Shown here in pieces: positions 1 to 7,149 of a DNA stretch of 21,199 nt. Position 1 is the stretch's first letter. Each line of letters begins with the position of its first letter. The position numbers were made by a program, and so were the translations under genes. The notes under the pieces are model-generated. The model saw nothing but the letters and a program-made list of their open reading frames with translations. It did not search any database and had not been told where the DNA came from. The DNA comes from JAVBTR01 sp031556065 (GTDB lineage Bacteria > Bacillota > Clostridia > Christensenellales > Aristaeellaceae), in assembly GCA_031556065.1 (NCBI GenBank), contig JAVBTR010000044.1:1-21199 (forward strand). Direction: 5' to 3'.

Positions 1-30
1 CTCGTTCAGTTGTACAATCTTTTCGGACAT
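1..30 (-). CDS. N-terminal start of a probable IS256-family (mutator) transposase, cut by the window edge
   Basis: Reading leftwards from 30, an ATG opens the ten codons MSEKIVQLNE, which run off the window. A GGGAG ribosome binding site lies about 10 nt upstream (around 43-47). From memory, many IS256-family transposases of Bacillota begin with this kind of segment (M-S-x-x-x-V-Q-L-N-E, continuing E-V/A-I-K). A TAGAAT -10-like hexamer lies further upstream on the same strand, near 70-75. If correct, the element's right end lies between here and the GNAT gene. No terminal inverted repeat can be proven because the other end is outside the window. Ten residues are weak evidence, so the family call is a recognition-based inference. 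Confidence 0.4.
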   Translation of the reverse strand, partial: MSEKIVQLNE

Positions 31-158
31 GGCTTTTTTTCTCCCTTCGAATGATGTGTTGCAACTCCATTCTACCAGAGATTTGAGGCCATGTCTTTTT
101 TTGACCCCTTTTTCTTTTTGCGAAACTTATTATACGTTATCGCGGCTTTTGGCTTTTC

Positions 159-167
159 TGTTATACT
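159..167 (+). promoter_or_regulatory. extended -10 promoter for the GNAT gene
   Basis: TG-T-TATACT is an extended -10 element, with TATACT at 162-167. No good -35 is visible, as is common for extended -10 promoters. Transcription would start near 174 and leave a leader of about 37 nt before the ATG at 211. Confidence 0.45.
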
Positions 168-210
168 GGGTTTGATCAGAATATTTATTTTAGCGGAACG
201 GAGTAATACT

Positions 211-645
211 ATGCAAACCAAAGTGACTATATCAAATCAATGCGATGAGGAAGAATTTTTGAATGCTGTGCGGATTAATGGCTTACTAAAATATAATATG
301 GATAAAACAAGCGGAAAGCTAAAAGTTCCTGATGTAGAAATTATAAAAGTTGCTCGTAATGAAAGTGGTATTATTATAGGCGGCATATCAGGTTGTACAT
401 ACCTATCATCTCTCGAAATCGAAGTGTTATGGGTTAGCGAGGATTATAGAGAACAAAATATTGCTTCACAATTACTTAAGGAAATAGAAGTTGAAGCAAA
501 AAAGGTTGGATGCTGCCTCGCCCATCTTACAACTTATTCTTTCCAAGCACCACAATTTTATCAGAAGCGAGGATTTGTTGTTTGTGGCGAAGTCGACGGG
601 TTTCCAGATAATATTAAACTATATATTTTAAAGAAACAAATATGA
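211..645 (+). CDS. GNAT-family N-acetyltransferase
   Basis: This encodes a 144-residue protein with the layout of a GCN5-related acetyltransferase, which moves an acetyl group from acetyl-CoA to an amine. A beta-strand ending LEIEVLWVSEDYR leads into the acetyl-CoA pyrophosphate loop region (REQNIASQLLKEIE, the position of the usual R/Q-x-x-G-x-G/A signature, here with N for the first G). A C-terminal FYQKRGF segment is typical of the family. The frame is open back to 91, but the upstream 40 residues look like translated noncoding or IS-end DNA. The ATG at 211 has an ACGGAG site 8 nt upstream, so I chose it. The gene is visibly richer in A+T than its neighbours, which suggests recent transfer. 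The substrate is unknown. Confidence 0.85.
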   Translation: MQTKVTISNQCDEEEFLNAVRINGLLKYNMDKTSGKLKVPDVEIIKVARNESGIIIGGISGCTYLSSLEIEVLWVSEDYREQNIASQLLKEIEVEAKKVGCCLAHLTTYSFQAPQFYQKRGFVVCGEVDGFPDNIKLYILKKQI

Positions 646-663
646 CGTCATCATGCAGCATAA

Positions 664-684
664 TGCATATTGGCTGCCAATGCA
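664..684. other. small dyad between convergent GNAT and NUDIX genes
   Basis: ATTGGC-T-GCCAAT (669-681) forms a 6-bp stem between the convergent stop codons at 645 and 702. There is no clear U-tract on either strand, so a role as a bidirectional terminator is only possible. Confidence 0.25.
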
Positions 685-701
685 CGCAATTCATCGGTTA
701 T

Positions 702-1208
702 TTAATCTTCCCCGAATAAATCGTTGATGTAAGTAAATAATCCCCACGTTGAGAAGGTTCCTTCGTCAATCATGTGGTTAATTTCATCGCGGCTTGCCCA
801 CATTGCCCCGCAGGTTTCATCAAGTGCAAGGGTCACGGTTGATATATCAACATTTTGTCGGAACAGCCATACGTCAGCTAAACAATGGTTGCAAATACAT
901 TTCCGTAGCTGATGCTTAACCATTCGCCCATTCTGTGGTTGAAGAATAATACCTAACTCCTCATTCGTTTCTTTTAAAGCAGTAGTCAAACTGTCATCTC
1001 CGGCAACCGCATTTCCGCCCGTACATTCCCAAATATTGGGGAATGACTTGCTTGGCGATCTTTGCGAAATAAGGTATTCGCCGTTGTCGTTTTCGATCCA
1101 TACATTAACTGTAAGATGGTATTCGCCTTTGCACATAGGTTTGCCGCGTTCGTGAAGACGACCTGTTGCGTTACCTCTTTCGTCAAGAATATCCCAAAGT
1201 TCAGCCAA
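702..1208 (-). CDS. NUDIX hydrolase (YfcD / IPP-isomerase-like subgroup)
   Basis: This encodes a 168-residue protein. It opens with the ELWDILDERGNATG segment that is characteristic of NUDIX proteins resembling isopentenyl-diphosphate isomerase. The NUDIX box is recognisable but drifted: G-N-A-V-A-G-D, seven residues, then KETNEELGI. The canonical first Glu is Asp and the Arg of REUXEE is Lys, while the metal-binding EE pair is kept. Such enzymes hydrolyse nucleoside diphosphates linked to another moiety; the substrate cannot be predicted here. The start is a TTG at 1208, fixed by a GGAGG site 7-8 nt upstream (GGAGGAATAAGC-TTG). No later Met gives a plausible full domain. It is convergent with the GNAT gene and lies downstream of the ROK regulator on the same strand. 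Confidence 0.85.
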   Translation of the reverse strand: MAELWDILDERGNATGRLHERGKPMCKGEYHLTVNVWIENDNGEYLISQRSPSKSFPNIWECTGGNAVAGDDSLTTALKETNEELGIILQPQNGRMVKHQLRKCICNHCLADVWLFRQNVDISTVTLALDETCGAMWASRDEINHMIDEGTFSTWGLFTYINDLFGED

Positions 1209-1237
1209 GCTTATTCCTCCGCTCGCATAACACCATA

Positions 1238-1311
1238 TTCATAAAACATAAATAATCCATAGGTCAAAACTGTCAGACAGATTCATATTTATCGATAAGT
1301 ATATTATATCA
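1238..1311 (-). promoter_or_regulatory. candidate promoters and palindrome upstream of the NUDIX gene
   Basis: Two candidates are seen on the minus strand. One is TTGACC (1267-1262) with an 18-bp spacer to TATGAA (1243-1238). The other is an extended -10, TGA-TATAAT (TATAAT at 1308-1303). Between them lies a near-perfect palindrome centred on TTATCGATAA (1289-1298), extending to 1285-1302 with one mismatched pair, which could be an operator. Which promoter is used is not resolved. Confidence 0.4.
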
Positions 1312-1357
1312 GACCAGCTCCAATATCAGTAGACTTTCAGATATAATGAATTATGTT

Positions 1358-2398
1358 CTATGTTCCAATTGAGCATAAAGTGCGAAACATTTCGTCTACG
1401 CACACTGCGGCCAAGCCACTCTTGTAGTCATTCCACGTATCGTCTGTATACAGTATTTCCGGCAATGCGTCCGATGGCATATCACCATAAAGAATATCTG
1501 CCGCAATGCTCATCGCTTCCTTACGAAAGCCAGGGCCTCCCAGGGTAAGATACCTGGGGTTCAATATCACAGCCACCCACTTAATAATGGTTGATATCAT
1601 TTGCGAATAGTGCACAATATCTTTCGCAGAGTATAGCCTTTCTACCAAGGAGACGCCACTGCCAACCGGCAGCACTCCCAGTTCCCCGGCATAATTGCTA
1701 AAGCCCCTTACAAGCCTGCCGCCAGATAGAAAACCGGCACTAATGCAACCCTGCTCAAATTGAATATACCCGATATTCAAAGCACTTTCAGTCTCTGTAG
1801 GATGCATCTGCTGGTGGCATTTTCCCATGCCCATTGTGATTAAGTTTAAATCATTTTCTAAAACCACAGGAACATGAAAGCGTTCCCGCAAGGCCTTGCC
1901 AAGAAAACATTTTTTAAACTCACCAAGGCTGTTCTTCCATTTATATCCATCCTCAATAACGATACCAGGTACACCGATACATATCCCTCGAAGCGTCTCC
2001 ACCACAAGCTCTTTTTCCAGCAGCTCAATAATCTTTGTATCCAAATCTAAAGCAAACGGAAAGCTGCCTTCTTTGATGATTTTCCCAAACAAATCCAGAA
2101 TAAAGTAGTAAACCAAAGTATCGCTAATACAAAACGTCGCCCCACAGAATCGCTTTGGATTCAATTGGTAACGCTCTGCTCTGCGCCCTCCACTGGAAAA
2201 ATCTTGACCAATAACGATGATTTCCTCATTTTGCTGCATTTCTTGCAGCAAAGATCTTACCGTTGTTGTGCTGACATTGATGTGCTTGGCAAGCTCCGCC
2301 CGCGTCGCATTTTCCGATAGCCTGAGCATATCCCGTATGTTTGCCATATTGACTTGCTTCATGTGTTTGGGGTTCATGGACATAATACGCACGTGCAT
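1358..2398 (-). CDS. ROK-family transcriptional regulator (NagC/XylR-like)
   Basis: This encodes 346 residues from the chosen start. The N-terminus carries a winged helix-turn-helix (about residues 18-55: NMANIRDMLRLSENATRAELAKHINVSTTTVRSLLQEM). An actin/hexokinase-fold ROK domain follows, with PVVLENDLNLITMG and the glycine-rich SAGFLSGGRLVRGFSNYAGELG segment. ROK repressors sense sugars or sugar derivatives and release DNA when ligand binds. The CxCGxxGC zinc motif typical of ROK kinases and many NagC-type regulators is not present after GELG. The frame opens at 2416, but that ATG has no ribosome binding site; the ATG at 2398 has AAAGGA about 5 nt upstream. A consensus promoter lies just upstream. 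Its targets are unknown; the NUDIX gene downstream has its own promoter-like sequences. Confidence 0.85.
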   Translation of the reverse strand: MHVRIMSMNPKHMKQVNMANIRDMLRLSENATRAELAKHINVSTTTVRSLLQEMQQNEEIIVIGQDFSSGGRRAERYQLNPKRFCGATFCISDTLVYYFILDLFGKIIKEGSFPFALDLDTKIIELLEKELVVETLRGICIGVPGIVIEDGYKWKNSLGEFKKCFLGKALRERFHVPVVLENDLNLITMGMGKCHQQMHPTETESALNIGYIQFEQGCISAGFLSGGRLVRGFSNYAGELGVLPVGSGVSLVERLYSAKDIVHYSQMISTIIKWVAVILNPRYLTLGGPGFRKEAMSIAADILYGDMPSDALPEILYTDDTWNDYKSGLAAVCVDEMFRTLCSIGT

Positions 2399-2421
2399 TT
2401 TATCCTTTCTCGCCATAATGA

Positions 2422-2445
2422 AAGAATCTTTTATAAGTATCTTTT
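2422..2445 (-). promoter_or_regulatory. direct repeat over the ROK transcription start (candidate operator)
   Basis: AAAAGATACTT (2445-2435) and AAAAGATTCTT (2432-2422) are direct repeats 13 bp apart. They lie immediately downstream of the -10 and over the predicted start of the ROK mRNA. The placement fits autorepression, but the repeat is AT-rich and could be chance. Confidence 0.3.
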
Positions 2446-2474
2446 ATTATAATGATTATCCCCGTGATTGTCAA
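2446..2474 (-). promoter_or_regulatory. consensus sigma-A promoter of the ROK regulator gene
   Basis: TTGACA (2474-2469), a 17-bp spacer and TATAAT (2451-2446) match both consensus hexamers exactly. Transcription would begin near 2439, about 41 nt before the ATG at 2398. Confidence 0.85.
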
Positions 2475-2545
2475 GAACCGAAAGCCTTTGGCAAGTCATT
2501 TTTTCTGTGCGATTCCCTCGCTGTGCTAATATCAATGGCAACCGT

Positions 2546-3016
2546 TTAATCAACCGCTTTATTAATAAAATCAATATTGGTTCGCAGCCCTTTGTGTGGG
2601 TCATTCCACAGGCCTTTTGTCAGGCGGATACGCAGCAGGCAGGTGTTAGGGTCTTCATCGTTATTGGCTTCGTTGTACCACGCGGCGAATATCGTGCGCA
2701 GTTTTGCCATTATTTCCATGTTTTTCTCGTCGCGGACCCAGCCCAGGTTTTCGCCGATGCCATCGGCAGTGAAGTTTTCCACGACAATGCAAACGGCCAC
2801 TTCGGGGTTTTTTGCGATTTGCAGCATCTTGGTTGAGGTGGCGTAGGTGACGGTGTAGAACGCGCCATCTTCATAGTAGGCATCCACGATGCGGGCGGCG
2901 GGGCGGCTTTTGCCATTGGCGCCCGGTTCAAGAGCGATGGTGGAAAGGGTGATTAGGCCATCCTTGTTACCTACCTGTTCGTTTAACAGCTTCATGGCTT
3001 CTTCGTACTTGCTCAA
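2546..3016 (-). CDS. pyridoxamine 5'-phosphate oxidase (PNPOx)-like flavin-binding protein
   Basis: This encodes a 156-residue split-barrel protein. Segments such as GKSRPAARIVDAYYEDGAFYTVTYATSTKMLQIAKNPEVAVCIV are typical of small PNPOx-like proteins that bind FMN or a related cofactor and reduce small molecules. It is much shorter than true PdxH and is unlikely to make pyridoxal phosphate. The frame is open upstream to 3043, but a strong GGGAGG site sits 9 nt before the TTG at 3016, which gives an N-terminus MSKYEEAMKLL, so I chose that start. The gene follows the interrupted adenylate-forming gene (77 nt gap) and precedes the ROK regulator on the same strand. The physiological substrate is unknown. 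Confidence 0.8.
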   Translation of the reverse strand: MSKYEEAMKLLNEQVGNKDGLITLSTIALEPGANGKSRPAARIVDAYYEDGAFYTVTYATSTKMLQIAKNPEVAVCIVVENFTADGIGENLGWVRDEKNMEIMAKLRTIFAAWYNEANNDEDPNTCLLRIRLTKGLWNDPHKGLRTNIDFINKAVD

Positions 3017-3092
3017 TTTTTTATCCTCCCTAAAACAAGGCATAATAGATGGTGTTCATCATAAAACGAAACATACGTTCGTGCAATGCTTA

Positions 3093-4440
3093 TTATGGCT
3101 CGCAAGCGCGATAAACCGCTCTGAACTTTCCGCTTTTTGGGTGCACTTGTGGTTCAAGCTCCGATAGATGGATTTCTACCTTCACACCCTGATTGCTGAA
3201 ATAATCCATTAGGACTTTTTCGGCCCTTTTGAAAGCAGCCGGCTTGTTATCGGACGTTAATCGCATTTCTAAATGATTGTCATGCTGAACAAGTTGGTAT
3301 CGCTTAATTTCATGAATAGGTTTTAGCAAGGCAAACAAAGCCATTGGCGCAACCTGCACTGCATTATCAAAGGTGAGAACCTCGTCGTTTCTCCCTTCAA
3401 TTTCAAGCCACCGAAAAGCCTTGCCGCAGCTGCAAGGGTCATTATGGATAATGATTCTATCGTTCAGCTCATAACGGATAAAGGGCTGTGTATAGTTAGC
3501 CAGGTTGGTTATCAGCACTTTCTGGCTCTGGGTTCCATCGGGTACAGGGGTGTTGTTTTCATCCACAGCTTCTACAATACACCAATCTTCGTTTATATGA
3601 AGACGGCCGGCCTCGCATTCACAGGCGATGACACCAGCCTCTGTACAAGCGTAATTGGTTTGCACATAACAGTTGAACGCCTGAGCCAACTGGCTGCGCA
3701 AATCTTCCCGTAAATATTCTCCACCCGGCATAATAAGCACGGGCGAAATGTGAAGTCGTCCTTCTTTTTGCTCTCGCATAAGCAATTCAAGAGTGGAAGG
3801 GTAGGAGCCTAACATTGCGGGCTGGAAGCCATTTAATTCTTGGACGATTTTATCCATTGGGTCTAAAACATTGATCGTTAGCTGGTTCTTTCGCCAGGGC
3901 ATGCGCCGTTGGTTATATTTCATAGAACCACTTGCCAGATAAAAGCCACCCACAGCATAAATCCCGGCTGTTTTCTTTTTTCGCTTCATAAATTCCTTCA
4001 AGTCGGCCTTCCTGGCAAAGGCCCGAAGCACTGAAATGGCCGCTGAAACATTGAATACGGTTTTATCGGCCAACACAAATAGAAGGGTTGCCTGTGGAGC
4101 CGGAGGTGGTATAAACCAGATATTTGCCATTTAGCTTGCGGCCGATGTTGCCGCTATTTTCCATGAAACGGTTTACTGTTTCCAGCGTAAGCTGGCTATC
4201 TGTCAGCCATGTATCGAAATGGGCCATTAATTCTACCTTGTTTGTGGGCGGAAGAGCTGCAAGTAAAAAATTCGTTTTACTTACGGACCTATACAATCTT
4301 TTGTAGTATTCGCTTTGGTCTGCAACAAAGGAGACCAGTTTTTGCAGCCTTTGTATTTGCAGCGTTGAATAATCCTCCCGCTGCAAATGCCCGCCGCGTT
4401 TTGTCAATCGTATTGCGCTAATAAGACCAAGCTGCTTCAT
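3093..4440 (-). pseudogene. frameshifted PaaK-like (phenylacetate-CoA ligase family) adenylate-forming enzyme
   Basis: Two overlapping frames together make one enzyme of about 448 residues. The first (4440 to about 4085) carries MKQLGLISAIRLTKRGG and ends in the adenylation P-loop YTTSGSTGNP. The second (from about 4085 to 3093) continues with LFVLADKTVF and carries YACTEAG, RYELNDRI and GRNDEV, which match the later core motifs of ANL enzymes (COG1541 type). The break lies at the AACCCTT stretch around 4081-4090 and corresponds to one extra or two missing bases. The start at 4440 is preferred over the ATG at 4524, because the upstream 28 codons are an out-of-frame reading of a TetR-like tail. 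That TetR stop lies 4 nt before this ATG. Family members activate a carboxylate with ATP; the substrate is unknown. A sequencing error is a real alternative to a true pseudogene. Confidence 0.75.
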
Positions 4441-4444
4441 TTCC

Positions 4445-4588
4445 TTATCTTTTTCCTTTCGTTTTCTGCGCGCAGCAAACCATTTCATTAACCGTATGCT
4501 TAACCATGGCTGCGATTTCTTCATCGCTTATTTCGAAGCTGTTGAAAAATACCAATGCGCCAATCCCATGTAAAAAACACAAAGATAT
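4445..4588 (-). pseudogene. C-terminal remnant of a TetR/AcrR-family regulator
   Basis: The frame open from 4588 to the TAA at 4447-4445 encodes 47 residues, including FLHGIGALVFF followed by ISDEEIAAMVKHTVNEMV. This resembles the last two helices of TetR-family C-terminal domains, which often read L-H-G-x-x-x-L followed by I-S-D-E-E-hydrophobic. There is no credible start codon, and an in-frame TGA (4591-4589) blocks upstream extension. The rest of the gene would lie where the EAL gene's 3' end now sits, so the regulator appears beheaded. Its stop is 4 nt before the PaaK-like ATG, which suggests the two were once one operon. Another frame here (4610-4521, 29 codons) is joined to both neighbours by TGATG and ATGA overlaps, but I consider it less likely to be coding. 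Confidence 0.55.
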
Positions 4589-4609
4589 TCATAATAATAT
4601 TCACATCCA

Positions 4610-6910
4610 TCAGGCCCTCCAGGTTTCTACAAACTGTTTAAAGGCCTCCTGGGGCATGGGCTTGCAAAACACATATCCCTGTATGGCGTCGCACCCCATT
4701 CCGCGAAGATGTACCACCTGGGTTTCATCGTCCACACCTTCGGCCACTGTTTTCATGTTCAAAGCTTTAGCCATGGCAATGATGTTTTTCACAAGCTCCT
4801 GACCACGTTCGGCATCACCTCCATAGTTGAAAAACTGCCTGTCCAGCTTCAGCACATCCACATGGATGGATTTGAGAATGTTCAGGGAAGAATAGCCCGA
4901 GCCAAAATCGTCCAAAGAACATAAAAAACCGCCGCGCTTGCAGTCCGCCACCACGGTTTTAAACAGCGCCTGATCCCCAAACACCAGGCTTTCGGTAAAC
5001 TCAAGCTCCATACGGCCATCTGGAATATGGTTGGCTTCTTTGACAGACGTGTAAAATCTCATAAAATCAGGCTGCATCAAGCTAAGCCGGGATACATTTA
5101 CAGATATAATCAAATCAGGCAGATCGCCTTGCAAAACATTTTCTCTATAATACCTGCATACCTTTTCAAAAACGAACCTGTCCAATTCTACAATAAACCC
5201 ATTTTTTTCAAACAATTCAATAAAGCGGCCCGGCGGGATCAAGCCCTTTTCAGGGGATGCCCAGCGCACCAGCGCCTCTGCGCCACATATGCAATCCCCC
5301 TGTTGGATGTCGATTTTAGGCTGCAGGTAAACGCAAAACTCATCGTTCTCCAAGGCCGCGTCCATCTGGGATTCCAGTTCCGCCTCCCACAGCTTTTGTT
5401 CACGCATTTCCTTGGAATAAAAGCAAAACCGCTTTACATCCGCGGAAAACTTCACTTCCTCTTGTGCGGCGATAGCCCTGTCTAGCATATCGTTTAACGA
5501 TAAGGACTCATCCTCTGGATGAAGAATATAGGCACCGCCGCGCAGCTCTGCCTTATATCCCCGGGAAAATGTTTCGGGGAAAATAGCCAGATGCCGCATA
5601 GCGCTTTCAAATCGAAGCGCTATCTCTTTTCTGCTGTGGTACTTGCACAACGCCACAAAGGAATCTGCTCCCACCCGGCCGGTGACTTCACCGTTTTGCG
5701 AAGTTGCCTGCAAAAAATCCGCCATATAGCGCAGAAGACGGTCGCCTACGCCGCGTCCGTACAAGCCGTTGATATACTTAAAGTTTTTAATATCGATATA
5801 CCAGATGGCATAACGGCCAAGGTCGCCAGTTGCCAGAATACCGTTGGCATCCATCAAAAATTTGTGAAAATTGCGGTGCCCCGTAACAGGATCGATAAAG
5901 GCCAGAGCTTCTAAGACCTGTCGGTTTTTCGCATTGGTTTTATGAATTAAAAGAATGAACAAAACAAATACCCCAGTGGCTATGCCTACGATGACGATCG
6001 CGCCTGCCATAACGTTTTTCAGCCCCGCGCTAACCATATATTCCGGCACAGCATAGAATACATACCAATCGTTAATCCCAAGGGGCGCGTAGGCGATCAA
6101 CCTGTTTTCACGGTAAACCGCTTTTACCAAATAGCCCGCTTTCCTTTGCGCCAAGTTATTTAGAATCTCTTGCTGAATTTCCTTGGCCAGTGGAACGGGA
6201 ACTTGAAAAATATTGTTTCCTATGCCCACGGCCAATGGGCTGTCGGATTTCATCACATAGTTGCCCTGATCGTCGATAATGTGCGCAAGCCCGGAGCCGG
6301 CATGAAGGGAATTATTTACAATTCTTCTCAGTTCGTCCTGAGCAATAGCGGCGAACAGAACCCCTTTGATGGTATCGGTTTTTCTCTGATATACTGGCAC
6401 AGCATAGTAATGAATATCGATTTCGCTTGCCCCGTCATGCCGTTTGTGGCTTAGAGAATTTTCACCCGCAAGGGCCCTTTGGATATAGCCTTGGGCGGAA
6501 AGATCTGCCTGGTGTTCCCGATTGTATCGATCGATCCATACAGCCTGTCCCCGTGTATCGGCAAATCCGATCTGGGTATAAGTGTTATGGTTGCTAAGAC
6601 CGTCGACCAGGGCGTGCAGCACTTCGTCATCCGCCAGCAAATCCCTGTCCTGAGCAACAACGGCGGCTGCCATCAGGGTATCGAATTCTTCCTGAACATG
6701 CTCTTCAATGGCATAGGTGATTTGCCTGGTGGCTTCCTGGATATATCCCAGGGTGGCTTCCTGGCTGAGTTTACCGGTATATAGAATAAAGGCAAGGCCA
6801 GCGGCAAGAAAGCCGAGGCTTACTAATACCGCCAGAACATAGATATGATTAATGTTCTCTTTTTTGATAATGCTTCCGTCTCTTCGCTCTTCTTCTTTCA
6901 CTTTATTCAT
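4610..6910 (-). CDS. membrane-bound c-di-GMP phosphodiesterase with dCache sensor, degenerate GGDEF and intact EAL domains
   Basis: This encodes about 766 residues. The order is: TM helix (about 23-45), an extracytoplasmic double-Cache-type sensor (about 48-300), a second TM helix (about 308-332), a GGDEF-type domain (about 345-500), and an EAL domain (about 520-766). The GGDEF signature has decayed to VGADSF, so cyclase activity is not expected. The EAL domain keeps EALVRW, the Asn of SVNVS, the Glu of ELEFTES, DDFGSGYSSL, the Lys of VLKLDRQF, AEGVDDE and QGYVFCKPMP, so it should hydrolyse c-di-GMP in response to an external ligand. The frame opens at a GTG at 6946 without a ribosome site. 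The ATG at 6910 is given here; a GTG at 6901 has a better-spaced AGAGG site and is also possible. A consensus promoter lies upstream. Confidence 0.9.
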   Translation of the reverse strand: MNKVKEEERRDGSIIKKENINHIYVLAVLVSLGFLAAGLAFILYTGKLSQEATLGYIQEATRQITYAIEEHVQEEFDTLMAAAVVAQDRDLLADDEVLHALVDGLSNHNTYTQIGFADTRGQAVWIDRYNREHQADLSAQGYIQRALAGENSLSHKRHDGASEIDIHYYAVPVYQRKTDTIKGVLFAAIAQDELRRIVNNSLHAGSGLAHIIDDQGNYVMKSDSPLAVGIGNNIFQVPVPLAKEIQQEILNNLAQRKAGYLVKAVYRENRLIAYAPLGINDWYVFYAVPEYMVSAGLKNVMAGAIVIVGIATGVFVLFILLIHKTNAKNRQVLEALAFIDPVTGHRNFHKFLMDANGILATGDLGRYAIWYIDIKNFKYINGLYGRGVGDRLLRYMADFLQATSQNGEVTGRVGADSFVALCKYHSRKEIALRFESAMRHLAIFPETFSRGYKAELRGGAYILHPEDESLSLNDMLDRAIAAQEEVKFSADVKRFCFYSKEMREQKLWEAELESQMDAALENDEFCVYLQPKIDIQQGDCICGAEALVRWASPEKGLIPPGRFIELFEKNGFIVELDRFVFEKVCRYYRENVLQGDLPDLIISVNVSRLSLMQPDFMRFYTSVKEANHIPDGRMELEFTESLVFGDQALFKTVVADCKRGGFLCSLDDFGSGYSSLNILKSIHVDVLKLDRQFFNYGGDAERGQELVKNIIAMAKALNMKTVAEGVDDETQVVHLRGMGCDAIQGYVFCKPMPQEAFKQFVETWRA

Positions 6911-6995
6911 CCTCTTTCTTTTTGGCTTTGCGCCCGGGGATGACACTGACCATTATTCTTTTATATCAGCTAACATCTGCTGGTTTTCTAACTAA

Positions 6996-7024
6996 ATTTT
7001 ACCATCCGTTTTTTCTCCTGTCAA
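6996..7024 (-). promoter_or_regulatory. sigma-A promoter of the EAL gene
   Basis: TTGACA (7024-7019), a 17-bp spacer and TAAAAT (7001-6996) read on the minus strand. The -35 is perfect and the -10 has one mismatch. Transcription would start near 6989. The promoter sits just beyond the hairpins that end the upstream ribose operon, so the EAL gene is an independent unit. Confidence 0.8.
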
Positions 7025-7039
7025 TAATGAGCAAAAAGG

Positions 7040-7072
7040 AACAGCACCCATACTCCGGGAGCTGTTTTTTTT
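7040..7072 (+). terminator. hairpin with T-tract between the ribose operon and the EAL gene
   Basis: AACAGC (7040-7045) pairs with GCTGTT (7061-7066), with an inner CCC/GGG pairing past one mismatch. A run of eight Ts follows on the plus strand (7065-7072); on the minus strand the hairpin is followed by CCTTTTT. It could act as a second terminator for the minus-strand operon or block plus-strand transcription. Confidence 0.5.
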
Positions 7073-7089
7073 AGCGCCCATCCTGAGGC

Positions 7090-7121
7090 AAAAAATATCC
7101 GGCCTCGAAATGAGGCCGGAT
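7090..7121 (-). terminator. intrinsic terminator of the ribose/nucleoside operon
   Basis: ATCCGGCCTC (7097-7106) and GAGGCCGGAT (7112-7121) form a perfect 10-bp stem with a 5-nt loop. On the minus strand it is followed directly by a T6 tract (ending near 7091). It lies 29 nt after the nucleoside hydrolase stop at 7150. Confidence 0.9.
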
Positions 7122-7149
7122 CGGTTCCAAGGGTATCCTTGGATACGTG

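Noticed and set aside
91..210. Upstream extension of the GNAT frame (40 residues, hydrophobic)
   Set aside because: It has no ribosome site at 91, overlaps the probable IS edge, and a well-placed ACGGAG precedes the ATG at 211, which gives a normal GNAT N-terminus.
5027..5485. 152-codon plus-strand frame opposite the EAL domain
   Set aside because: It is antisense to a clearly conserved EAL domain and has no ribosome site; it is a shadow of the real gene.
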